Below are positions 1-6,413 of a stretch of DNA of 7,442 nt, piece by piece; the stretch's first letter is position 1; the number at the start of each line of letters is the position of its first letter. Location: the NCBI GenBank assembly GCA_031273365.1, contig JAISSA010000075.1, forward strand, positions 1 through 7,442. Direction: 5' to 3'. This stretch comes from Synergistaceae bacterium (GTDB taxonomy: Bacteria > Synergistota > Synergistia > Synergistales > Aminobacteriaceae). A model generated the notes under the pieces. It was given only the letters and a program-made list of their open reading frames with translations. It was not told where the DNA came from and did no database searches. The position numbers were made by a program, and so were the translations under genes.

Positions 1-45
1 GGCATGGAAAAGGAGTATCAGGCCATTCTCGATATGGCAAAATAA
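1..45 (+). CDS. TRAP transporter solute-binding subunit, C-terminal tail only (partial)
   Basis: The first 45 bases read as an open frame, GMEKEYQAILDMAK, ending in TAA at 43-45; the start lies left of the window. A helical, charged tail of this kind is usual for the periplasmic TRAP solute-binding protein (DctP family), and the next two genes are the TRAP membrane subunits in the canonical P-Q-M order. By family role it would bind the substrate outside the membrane and deliver it to the QM permease. Fourteen residues cannot prove the family alone, so the call rests mainly on gene order. The substrate is inferred to be a hexuronate from the downstream uxa genes. Confidence 0.6.
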   Translation, partial: GMEKEYQAILDMAK

Positions 46-66
46 GGCTCACATTACGGGCTGAGC

Positions 67-111
67 TTGAATCAGGGGGTCCCGGGCGAGCCCCGCCCTC
101 CTGAGTTTCAA
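67..111 (+). promoter_or_regulatory. Long imperfect stem-loop in the dctP-dctQ spacer
   Basis: The outer arm TTGAA (67-71) pairs with TTCAA (107-111), and TCAGG (72-76) pairs with CCTGA (100-104) across a two-base bulge. Three more pairs (77-79, one of them G-T) and an inner CGGG/CCCG helix close a small loop around 87-91. No T-run follows, so it does not look like an intrinsic terminator. In TRAP operons the binding protein is needed in excess over the permease. A hairpin here could protect the upstream dctP message or cause partial termination or RNA processing. That role is inference; the pairing is visible. Confidence 0.5.
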
Positions 112-123
112 TCCTCCAAATGG

Positions 124-151
124 CGCGGAGCGGCGTATTTTCCGCCCCGCG
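124..151 (+). promoter_or_regulatory. Second GC-rich stem-loop upstream of dctQ
   Basis: CGCGG-A-GCGG (124-133) pairs with CCGC-C-CCGCG (142-151), giving nine pairs and one A-C mismatch around an 8-nt loop CGTATTTT. It is followed by TCTTTATG, a weak T-rich stretch, so leaky termination is possible. It lies 20 nt before the dctQ Shine-Dalgarno and does not mask it. With the 67-111 hairpin it makes a tandem structured spacer that may set the dctP to dctQM expression ratio. Confidence 0.45.
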
Positions 152-171
152 TCTTTATGTTTCAGGCAACG

Positions 172-178
172 AAAGGAG
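172..178 (+). promoter_or_regulatory. Ribosome binding site that fixes the dctQ start
   Basis: AAAGGAG is followed after 8 nt by GTG at 187. This is the only strong Shine-Dalgarno near the 5' end of the frame. It favours GTG187 over the in-frame ATG at 157 or TTG at 67, neither of which has a comparable upstream site. Confidence 0.75.
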
Positions 179-186
179 AAGACGCA

Positions 187-720
187 GTGACGTCATTCAT
201 TCAAAGACTCGACCGCGCCAAACCATTTTTCGACGCGCTGCACAAAGCCGTCATGTTCTTTTGCAAACTGCTGCTCGTGGCCGACATTCTCATCACTTCG
301 ATGGCGGTGGTGGGGCGATACGTCCCCTTCGTCCCCGATCCGGCATGGAGCGAGGAAATCGTGCTGACCTGCATGGTCTATATGGCCGTCATCAGCGCGT
401 CCATGGCCCTGAGACGCAACGCGCACATCCGCATGACCGCTCTGGACAAATATCTGCCCGTAAGAGTCGTGCAGACGCTGGACGTGGCGGCCGACATCGC
501 CGTAATTGCGTTCTCCGTCATGATGCTTGTCGTGGGCTGGCGGTACTGTACCGGCCTGGGCAGCAAGAGTTTTTACACGAGCATTCCCACTCTGTCCAAG
601 TTCTGGCTGTACTTCCCCATACCGCTGGCGGGGGCCTGTATGCTCTTCTTCGAGGCGGAAATTCTGTGCCGTCATATCGGAGCTTTTTTTATGAAGGAGG
701 CGGCTCGGAATGAGTCCTGA
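187..720 (+). CDS. TRAP transporter small permease subunit (DctQ family)
   Basis: This is the small membrane subunit of a tripartite ATP-independent periplasmic transporter. From GTG187 it is 177 residues, typical for DctQ. Four hydrophobic segments are visible at about residues 20-44, 58-75, 95-117 and 136-158. The family pattern W-S-E-E (54-57), then a helix ending in a basic turn with A-H-I-R (79-82), is present. DctQ pairs with DctM to form the inner-membrane module that receives substrate from DctP. Its last 11 nt overlap dctM, which suggests translational coupling. The frame stays open upstream to TTG67, but that extension covers the hairpin region and reads as low-complexity non-homologous sequence, so I reject it. 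The substrate is inferred as hexuronate from the operon. Confidence 0.88.
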   Translation: MTSFIQRLDRAKPFFDALHKAVMFFCKLLLVADILITSMAVVGRYVPFVPDPAWSEEIVLTCMVYMAVISASMALRRNAHIRMTALDKYLPVRVVQTLDVAADIAVIAFSVMMLVVGWRYCTGLGSKSFYTSIPTLSKFWLYFPIPLAGACMLFFEAEILCRHIGAFFMKEAARNES

Positions 721-2002
721 AAACATCGCGGTTCTGATTCTGCTGGGCGGATTTTTCCTCATGGTTCTCCTGCGTTTTCCCATCGCCTACGCGGTCGGGA
801 TCTCCTCCGTCCTGTGTCTTCTGTATATGGGCAAACCCATATCCGTCGTCTGCCAGCAGATGGTGAGGGGGGTCAACTCGTTCAGCCTGATGGCCGTCCC
901 TTTCTTCATAAGCATGGGCGTTCTCATGGGGTCGGGGGGTATTTCGGACAAACTCATCGCGCTTGCCGATTCTCTGGTCGGGTGGATGCGCGGGGGCCTG
1001 GCGATGGTGAACATCGTCGCCTCGTATTTCTTCGGGGGAATTTCCGGCTCGGCGGCCGCGGACACCGCGTCGCTGGGCTCCATCCTGATCCCCATGATGG
1101 TCGAACAGGGTTACGACGCCGATTTTTCCACGGCGGTGACGATTACGTCGTCCTGCGAGGGGCTTTTGGTCCCGCCAAGTCACAACATGGTGATTTACGC
1201 GACCACGGCCGGAGGCATCTCGGTCGGCAGCCTCTTTCTGGCGGGGTACATTCCGGGCGCTGTTCTGGCGATCTCGCTGATGATCGGGTCTTATATCATT
1301 TCGGTTAAACGCAATTACCCGAAGGGCTCGAAATTCAGCCTGGTCAACTTCGTAAAGCAGTCGCTCAAGTCATTCTGGGCGCTGGCCGCGGTGGTGATCG
1401 TGGTCGTGGGAGTCGTGTTCGGGTGGTTCACGGCCACGGAATCGGCCGCCATCGCCGTCATCTACAGCCTCTTCGTCAGCCTGTTCATATACAGGGGCCT
1501 CGACTGGAAGGGCGTGTGGCGCGCCCTCGGCGAGTGCGTGGACACGCTCTCCATTGTGCTGATCATGATCGCCACCTCCTGCATATTCGGTTACTGTCTC
1601 ACGCTGCTGCACGTGCCGGAGATCGCGGCGAAAGCGATCACCAGCGTCACGGAGAACCGGATTCTTCTGGCCCTGATGATCAACGGGATTTTGCTGGTGT
1701 TGGGCTGCATCATGGATATGGCGCCGATCATCCTGATCGCCACGCCGATATTGCTGCCGCTTGCCACATCGATAGGCATCCATCCCATTCAGTTCGGCAT
1801 CATCATCGTACTCAACTGCGGAATCGGCCTTTTGACTCCGCCGGTGGGCACGGTGCTGTTCATCGGTTCCGCCGTCTCCGGCGTGCCGATGGAACGAGTC
1901 GTCAAAGCGACGATGCCGTTTTACGTCTGCATGATCATCGCGCTGCTCCTGGTCACGTTTATTCCTGAAATCAGTATGTTTTTGCCAAATCTTGTGAAAT
2001 AG
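710..2002 (+). CDS. TRAP transporter large permease subunit (DctM family)
   Basis: This is the transport-conducting subunit of the TRAP system, which couples uptake to an ion gradient (usually Na+) in the inner membrane. At 430 residues it matches the usual DctM length and is hydrophobic throughout, consistent with about 11-12 membrane segments. Family hallmarks visible in order are VPFFISMGVLMGSGG (about 64-78), FFGGISGSAAADTASLGS (about 107-124), the PPSHNMVIY stretch with the downstream GSLFLAGYIPG (about 160-185), and the late LLTPPVGTVLF motif (about 374-384). AAGGAGG at 694-700 sits 9 nt before ATG710. The start overlaps the dctQ stop by 11 nt, and uxaC begins 15 nt after its stop, so it is embedded in the operon. 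Substrate specificity lies mostly in the missing DctP. Confidence 0.95.
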   Translation: MSPENIAVLILLGGFFLMVLLRFPIAYAVGISSVLCLLYMGKPISVVCQQMVRGVNSFSLMAVPFFISMGVLMGSGGISDKLIALADSLVGWMRGGLAMVNIVASYFFGGISGSAAADTASLGSILIPMMVEQGYDADFSTAVTITSSCEGLLVPPSHNMVIYATTAGGISVGSLFLAGYIPGAVLAISLMIGSYIISVKRNYPKGSKFSLVNFVKQSLKSFWALAAVVIVVVGVVFGWFTATESAAIAVIYSLFVSLFIYRGLDWKGVWRALGECVDTLSIVLIMIATSCIFGYCLTLLHVPEIAAKAITSVTENRILLALMINGILLVLGCIMDMAPIILIATPILLPLATSIGIHPIQFGIIIVLNCGIGLLTPPVGTVLFIGSAVSGVPMERVVKATMPFYVCMIIALLLVTFIPEISMFLPNLVK

Positions 2003-2017
2003 TGGAGGGTCCGACTC

Positions 2018-3454
2018 ATGAGGACATTTCCGGATGAAAATTTTCTGCTGCCAAACGGCGCGGCGGAGCGGCTCTATCACGAATACGCGAAGGATATGCC
2101 GATCTTCGACTACCATTCGCATCTGCCGGTCGGGCAGATTCGGGAGGACGCGCATTTCCAGAACATTACGCAGCTCTGGCTCTACGGGGACCACTACAAG
2201 TGGCGGGCCATGAGGGCCTGCGGCCTTCCCGAGGAACTGGTCTCCGGCGTGCCGAACGCGGCGGGGGACCGGGAGCGTTTCGAGGCCTGGGCGAAGGTCG
2301 TGCCCCAGACCGTCGGCAATCCCCTCTATCACTGGACGCACCTGGAGCTCAGGCGGTACTTCGGGGTGAACGACCTGCTGAGCCCGAAGACGGCCGGAGA
2401 AATTTACGACCGCTGCGCCGCGGAACTCGCGCAGCCCGGGTTTTCCGTGAGGTCGATCATTCGGCGCAGCGGCGTCTCGGTCGTCTGTACTACGGATGAT
2501 CCGACGGACGACCTCGAGGGGCACGCCGCTCTGTCGAAGGAGAGCTGGGGATGCAGGGTCTACCCGACATGGCGTCCGGACAGGGCGCTTGCGGCAAACG
2601 ACGCGGGCGTCCTGAACGCGTGGATCGACAGGCTGGAGGCCGCGAGCGGCAAAAGCGTCTCCACTTACGCCTCGTTTCTGGAGGCCCTTCGCGCGCGGCA
2701 CGATTTCTTCCACGAGCACGGATGCAGGCTCTCGGACTACGGCATCGAGCGCCCTTATGCCGCCCCCTGCGCCGGAGCGGCGGCGGCCTTCGAAAAGGTC
2801 CGCTCGGGCACGTCGCTGTGCGGCGGGGAGCTGGAGGAATACCGATCGGCGATTCTCCACGACCTCCTGACCCTGGACGCGGACGCCGGATGGACGCAAC
2901 AGCTTCACTTCGGGGCCAGGCGCAACAACAACTCGCGGGCCTTCGCGCTCCGCGGTCCGGATACCGGCTACGACTCCATCGGCCAGTTCCCGATCGGCGA
3001 CGCGCTGACGGCGCTGTTCGACCGCCTTGACTCCGAGGGAAAACTCACGCGGACGATCATCTACAGTTTGAACCCCAACGACCACGACATGATCGCCTCG
3101 ATCGCGGGGTCCTTCATGGGCGAAACGCCCGGCAAAATCCAGCTCGGCACCGCGTGGTGGTACAACGACCACAAGGACGGCATGAACCGGCAGTTCAGCG
3201 CGCTTGCGAGCATCGGGCTGATCTCGCGATTCGTCGGAATGCTCACCGATTCGCGCAGCTTTCTCTCATACCCCCGGCACGAGTACTTCCGCCGCCTGCT
3301 CTGCGCCAGATTCGGCACGGAGATGGAAAACGGAGAGCTGCCCTGCGACTTCGACCACATCGGCGGCATCGTGCGGGACATCTGCTTCAACAACGCCGTG
3401 AACTACTTCGGCATGGAGCTGCCGGAACCCGGAGGCGATAAACATGAACAATAG
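2018..3454 (+). CDS. uxaC: Uronate (glucuronate/galacturonate) isomerase
   Basis: This cytoplasmic aldose-ketose isomerase converts D-galacturonate to D-tagaturonate and D-glucuronate to D-fructuronate. It is the first catabolic step after import. It is 478 residues, close to the roughly 470 of the E. coli enzyme. The amidohydrolase-fold metal-site motif HSH is at 33-35 in MPIFDYHSHL. Further family blocks are WLYGDHYKWRAMR (54-66), CTTDDPTDDLEGH (157-169), LHFGARRNNN (296-305), LNPNDH (351-356), GTAWWYNDHKDGMNRQ (377-392) and DSRSFLSYPRHEYFRR (411-426). All appear intact. GGAGGG at 2004-2009 lies 8 nt before ATG2018. Its 3' end overlaps a second strong Shine-Dalgarno and ATG (3431-3446), which looks like an original start for the next gene. 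Confidence 0.96.
   Translation: MRTFPDENFLLPNGAAERLYHEYAKDMPIFDYHSHLPVGQIREDAHFQNITQLWLYGDHYKWRAMRACGLPEELVSGVPNAAGDRERFEAWAKVVPQTVGNPLYHWTHLELRRYFGVNDLLSPKTAGEIYDRCAAELAQPGFSVRSIIRRSGVSVVCTTDDPTDDLEGHAALSKESWGCRVYPTWRPDRALAANDAGVLNAWIDRLEAASGKSVSTYASFLEALRARHDFFHEHGCRLSDYGIERPYAAPCAGAAAAFEKVRSGTSLCGGELEEYRSAILHDLLTLDADAGWTQQLHFGARRNNNSRAFALRGPDTGYDSIGQFPIGDALTALFDRLDSEGKLTRTIIYSLNPNDHDMIASIAGSFMGETPGKIQLGTAWWYNDHKDGMNRQFSALASIGLISRFVGMLTDSRSFLSYPRHEYFRRLLCARFGTEMENGELPCDFDHIGGIVRDICFNNAVNYFGMELPEPGGDKHEQ
3431..3446 (+). promoter_or_regulatory. Strong Shine-Dalgarno plus ATG at the uxaC 3' end (apparent displaced start site)
   Basis: GGAGG (3431-3435) is followed after 8 nt by ATG at 3444, overlapping the uxaC stop in ATGAACAATAG. 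The 11-nt overlap has the same geometry as dctQ/dctM (ATGAGTCCTGA). The site looks like a genuine coupled start for the next gene. The reading frame it opens now stops at 3494, before uxaB, and is in a different frame from uxaB. Confidence 0.6.
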
Positions 3455-3494
3455 CGCGCTTCAGGCCTTTTATCTTTTACGCCTTTACCTTTAG
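3444..3494 (+). CDS. Possible 16-codon leader ORF between uxaC and uxaB
   Basis: From ATG3444, backed by the GGAGG at 3431-3435, the frame reads MNNSALQAFYLLRLYL and ends at TAG 3492-3494, 16 nt before the uxaB ATG. I recognise no family. It may be a real leader whose translation delivers ribosomes to uxaB, which lacks a Shine-Dalgarno of its own. Alternatively it is the broken remnant of the original uxaB N-terminus, disrupted by the 7-bp repeat array that supplies its last eight or so codons. Leaving out one base (for example G3481) or one 7-bp unit would join this ORF in frame to uxaB. A sequencing error is therefore a third explanation. Confidence 0.35.
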   Translation: MNNSALQAFYLLRLYL

Positions 3495-3509
3495 GCTTTT
3501 TACTTTCAT
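3467..3509 (+). repeat. Degenerate 7-bp tandem repeat array (six units, consensus near CTTTTAC)
   Basis: The spacer splits into CTTTTAT, CTTTTAC, (one extra G), CCTTTAC, CTTTAGG, CTTTTTA and CTTTCAT. That is six consecutive 7-mers, each starting with C and followed mainly by T, with A and a few C or G near the end. Composition is sharply unlike the GC-rich genes on both sides. It occupies the position where the uxaB Shine-Dalgarno would be expected. The first two units differ by one base; later units are more diverged, so the array is probably not newly expanded. Confidence 0.6.
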
Positions 3510-3510
3510 T

Positions 3511-4809
3511 ATGAAGATATTGCAATTTGGCGGGGGAAATTTCCTTCGCTGTTTCTTCGACTGGATGCTGCAGAAGGTGTCGGACGCCATGGCCGTCGAG
3601 TACGAGGTGACTCTGGCGCAGCTGACGCCCGGCGAGCCGGTGCGCGAGATCGCGGACGCCGGGGAGTATCACGTGCTGCTGCGGGGCCACGAGGGCGGCG
3701 AGTACGTGGAGACGCTGGACGCGGTGAGGGTCGTCAGGGACGCCGTGAGCCCCCTGACCGACAGGAACGAATATATCGAGGCGGGCTGCCGCGATATCGA
3801 GCTTATCCTCTCCAACAGCACCGAGGCGGGAATTTACTTCGACCCGGAGGCGTCGGAGCCGCACAATTACCCGTCGTTTCTGGCGCAGTTGCTGAGGGAA
3901 CGCGCGCGCCGCAGGCTGCCGCCCGTCATGATTATGGCGATGGAGCTGAACGAGCGCAGCGGCGACCTGCTCCGGAAGACCCTGCGTCAGTACGGCGGAT
4001 CGTTCGCTTACGGAGCGGAGTTCGAGGACTATCTGGCGAGCTGTTCGTTTTATAACACGCTGGTCGACCGCATCGTTCCCGGCTACCCCGCGGACGCGGC
4101 GGACCGGGTGTTCGAGAAGATCGGGCGGAGCGACAAATGGCTCACCAGCGGCGAGCTTTTTCATCTTTTCATCATCGAGGGCGACCGGGAGGGCAACAAA
4201 AAAATTCAGGACCGCATTCCGTTCGGCCGGGCGGGCCTGAACGTCGTCGTGACCGGGGACAGGCTGGATTTTTACCATGACCGCAAGGTTCGGATACTGA
4301 ACGGCGCGCACACGGCGTCCGTCCCGATGGCGCTTTTTGCCGGCATAGAGAACGTGGACGCGTTCGCCTCGCACCCCGGGCACGCGTCCTGGCTTTCCGC
4401 GATGATGCACGACGAAATCTGCCGCGCGCTCGACCACGACGCGGACGACAAAGAAACCCACGCCTACGCGGAGGACGTCCTGACGCGGTTCAGGAACCCG
4501 ACGCTGCAGCACAAATTCCGCGCGATAGCGCTCAACTCCGTCTCGAAGGCCGACGCCAGAATGAGCCCGACCCTCCGGGACTATTTCGCCCGGAACGGCC
4601 GGGTCCCGCCCCTCATGACCGCCGCCGCCGGCAAACTCTGCGAACTCTACGGGCACGGACCGGTCGCGGAGCTTCCAGGCGGACCGCTCGAACTCAGGGA
4701 TTACGGACAGATCAGGGGCGATTCGCTGGAGGAGCGTCTGGCGAGTTTTTTCCCGTCGCTGCCCCCCGAGGTCAGAAAGGCGATGCTGCATGAGATCTCC
4801 GGCGCTTAA
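3511..4809 (+). CDS. uxaB: Tagaturonate reductase (altronate oxidoreductase), mannitol dehydrogenase family
   Basis: This NADH-dependent cytoplasmic enzyme reduces D-tagaturonate to D-altronate, the second step of galacturonate breakdown. It is 432 residues. The N-terminal nucleotide-binding motif FGGGNFLR lies at residues 6-13 and matches UxaB (QFGxGNFLR) rather than the UxuB type. SNSTEAG is at 101-107, NTLVDRIVPGYP at 182-193 and ELFHLFIIEGD at 215-225. The family active-site segment KVRILNGAHT is at 259-268. The protein begins almost at the Rossmann motif, about 13 residues shorter at the N-terminus than E. coli UxaB. ATG3511 is the only standard start available in this frame, yet it has no Shine-Dalgarno, only a pyrimidine-rich tract. 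It overlaps uxaA by 20 nt. Confidence 0.9.
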   Translation: MKILQFGGGNFLRCFFDWMLQKVSDAMAVEYEVTLAQLTPGEPVREIADAGEYHVLLRGHEGGEYVETLDAVRVVRDAVSPLTDRNEYIEAGCRDIELILSNSTEAGIYFDPEASEPHNYPSFLAQLLRERARRRLPPVMIMAMELNERSGDLLRKTLRQYGGSFAYGAEFEDYLASCSFYNTLVDRIVPGYPADAADRVFEKIGRSDKWLTSGELFHLFIIEGDREGNKKIQDRIPFGRAGLNVVVTGDRLDFYHDRKVRILNGAHTASVPMALFAGIENVDAFASHPGHASWLSAMMHDEICRALDHDADDKETHAYAEDVLTRFRNPTLQHKFRAIALNSVSKADARMSPTLRDYFARNGRVPPLMTAAAGKLCELYGHGPVAELPGGPLELRDYGQIRGDSLEERLASFFPSLPPEVRKAMLHEISGA

Positions 4810-6340
4810 ATCCGCGCGGGACGATGCCGTGGGCTCCGTTGGCTGTCCCGGACCGAAATTCATCCGCCTGAACGAGGCCGACAACGTTTTGGTCCTGCCG
4901 TGGGGCGGAAACGCCGGGACCGAAATCGATGCCTTCGTTCTGAACGAGGACGTCCCCGCGGGGCACAAGGTCGCCTGCGCCGACATCGCGAAGGGCGCGG
5001 TCGTTCTCAAGTACGGCCGCGCGATAGGCCTGGCCTCCCGCGACATTCGGCGGGGAGACCGGGTTCACGAACACAACGTGGTGACCCGCCTCGGAACGGA
5101 GGCCCTCCCCCTGTGGCGCGAGCCGAAAAACCCGAAAAAAGCGCCCGACGGTGCGGGGAACGGGCCGATCGACACGGGCGCGCGCACGTTTTCGGGCTTT
5201 CGGAGGAACGGCGGACGCCCCGGAGTTCGCAACGACCTGTGGGTCATTCCGTCGGTCGGGTGCGTCAACGGAGAGCTTCGGTTCATTCTGCGAAACTACC
5301 GCAAACCGCCCTGGATCGACGAGGTGCGCCTGCTCGAACACCCGTATGGCTGTTCCCAGCTGGGAGGCGACCTCGAGGCGACGCGGGACATCCTGACGGG
5401 GCTTGCCGGCAACCCGAACGCGGCGGGTGTTCTGGTGGTCGGGCTCGGGTGCGAAAACCTCTCCGCCGAAGAGCTTTACTCCCGCATCCGCGAGAGCCGC
5501 GGCGACGCCGTGAAACGCGTCGTCCTTCAGACCTGCGAGGCGGGCGCGCCGGTGCCGCGACTCCTTGACGAGCTGGCGGCGGGCGCGCCGCGTTCGCGGG
5601 AGGAGTTCCCCCTCTCGGAGCTCTGCGTCGGCGTGAAGTGCGGCGGAAGCGACGGCTACTCCGGCCTCACCGCCAATCCGCTGGTGGGCCGTTTCTCCGA
5701 CTGGCTCGTCTCGCGGGGAGGGACGATACTCGCCACCGAGATTCCGGAGATGTTCGGGGCCGAGGAGGAGGTCGCGTCGAGGATCGGCGACAGAGCGGTC
5801 TTTGACGACTTCATCGCGCTCGACAGGTGGTTTCGCGACTATTTTGTCCGGTACGGCCAGCCCATCTATGAAAATCCCTCCCCCGGAAACAGGGAAGGCG
5901 GCATCACGACGCTGGAGGAAAAATCCCTGGGGGCGGTCGAAAAGGCGGGCCGCGCCCCGGTGACGAAGGTGCTTCGATACGGACAGGCGGCGGTCCCGGG
6001 CGGCGGAGTGCAGATAACGTTCGCCCCGGGGAACGACCTCGTTTCCTGCACGTCGCTCGCCGGCAGCGGCGCACAGCTCATCCTCTTCACGACGGGACGG
6101 GGCACCCCCTTCGGCTCGCCGACGCCGACGGTGAAGATATCGACGAACACGGCGCTGGCGAAAAAACATCCCGACTGGACAGACTTCGACGCCGGCGCCC
6201 TGCTGGAGGGCGAGACGTGGGAGGCGGCGGAAAAGCGCCTGATCGACTGCGTCCTGCGCACGGCCTGCGGCGACCGCGTCGCGCACGAAAGAAAGGGCTT
6301 CGGGGAGATCGCGATCTTCAGGGACGGCGTCACCCTTTAG
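4790..6340 (+). CDS. uxaA: Altronate dehydratase
   Basis: This iron-dependent cytoplasmic dehydratase converts D-altronate to 2-keto-3-deoxy-D-gluconate. It has 516 residues, against about 495 in E. coli. An N-terminal SAF domain spans about 23-97, with VPAGHK (55-60) and GDRVHEHNV (89-97). A linker of about 35 residues leads to the catalytic domain, which opens with FSGFRRNGGRPGVRN (134-148). Conserved cysteine-containing segments follow: VGCVNG (C158), HPYGCSQLG (C188), GLGCEN (C221), VKCGGSDGYSG (C284) and SCTSLAGSG (C420). EIPEMFGAE (317-325) and TTGRGTPFGSP (434-444) complete the family pattern. AGAAAGG at 4774-4780 is 9 nt before ATG4790, and the start lies inside the end of uxaB, so the two are likely translationally coupled. 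The first 22 residues are extra and unconserved. Confidence 0.95.
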   Translation: MRSPALKSARDDAVGSVGCPGPKFIRLNEADNVLVLPWGGNAGTEIDAFVLNEDVPAGHKVACADIAKGAVVLKYGRAIGLASRDIRRGDRVHEHNVVTRLGTEALPLWREPKNPKKAPDGAGNGPIDTGARTFSGFRRNGGRPGVRNDLWVIPSVGCVNGELRFILRNYRKPPWIDEVRLLEHPYGCSQLGGDLEATRDILTGLAGNPNAAGVLVVGLGCENLSAEELYSRIRESRGDAVKRVVLQTCEAGAPVPRLLDELAAGAPRSREEFPLSELCVGVKCGGSDGYSGLTANPLVGRFSDWLVSRGGTILATEIPEMFGAEEEVASRIGDRAVFDDFIALDRWFRDYFVRYGQPIYENPSPGNREGGITTLEEKSLGAVEKAGRAPVTKVLRYGQAAVPGGGVQITFAPGNDLVSCTSLAGSGAQLILFTTGRGTPFGSPTPTVKISTNTALAKKHPDWTDFDAGALLEGETWEAAEKRLIDCVLRTACGDRVAHERKGFGEIAIFRDGVTL

Positions 6341-6353
6341 AGGCAACAAACGC

Positions 6354-6413
6354 GAGCTGAGGACCGGAGCTGAGTGACGGACAAAACTTTATTTAACTGC
6401 AGAACTGAGTGAC
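6354..6413 (+). repeat. Three imperfect direct copies of GAGCTGAGTGAC
   Basis: The copies are GAGCTGAGGACC (6354-6365), GAGCTGAGTGAC (6367-6378) and GAACTGAGTGAC (6402-6413). A fourth, inverted partial copy (GTCACTC, 6547-6553) lies further right. Repeated short termini clustered after a gene fit nested insertions or excision scars of a small element, or a protein-binding array. I cannot choose between these. Confidence 0.5.

Noticed and set aside
67..186. Upstream in-frame extension of dctQ from TTG67 or ATG157
   Set aside because: The extension encodes a proline/arginine-rich segment from the hairpin region, unlike DctQ N-termini, and the clear Shine-Dalgarno at 172-178 points to GTG187.
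1370..3172. 600-codon open frame on the - strand opposite dctM and uxaC
   Set aside because: It is antisense to two genes with intact family motifs. It is rich in R, H, D and V, as expected for the complement of GC-rich coding DNA, and it crosses a gene boundary.
3467..3509. CRISPR-like array
   Set aside because: Units are only 7 bp, directly adjoining and without spacers, so this is a simple tandem repeat.
3403..5046. 547-codon open frame on the - strand across uxaB
   Set aside because: It is a shadow of uxaB with no recognisable domain and a composition typical of antisense GC-rich frames.
4772..6349. 525-codon open frame on the - strand across uxaA
   Set aside because: It mirrors uxaA almost exactly, has no family motif, and the sense strand encodes a well-conserved enzyme.
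6341..6380. Intrinsic terminator directly after uxaA
   Set aside because: The AGCT words at 6355-6358 and 6368-6371 can pair, but the stem is only about four pairs with no T-run, too weak to call.
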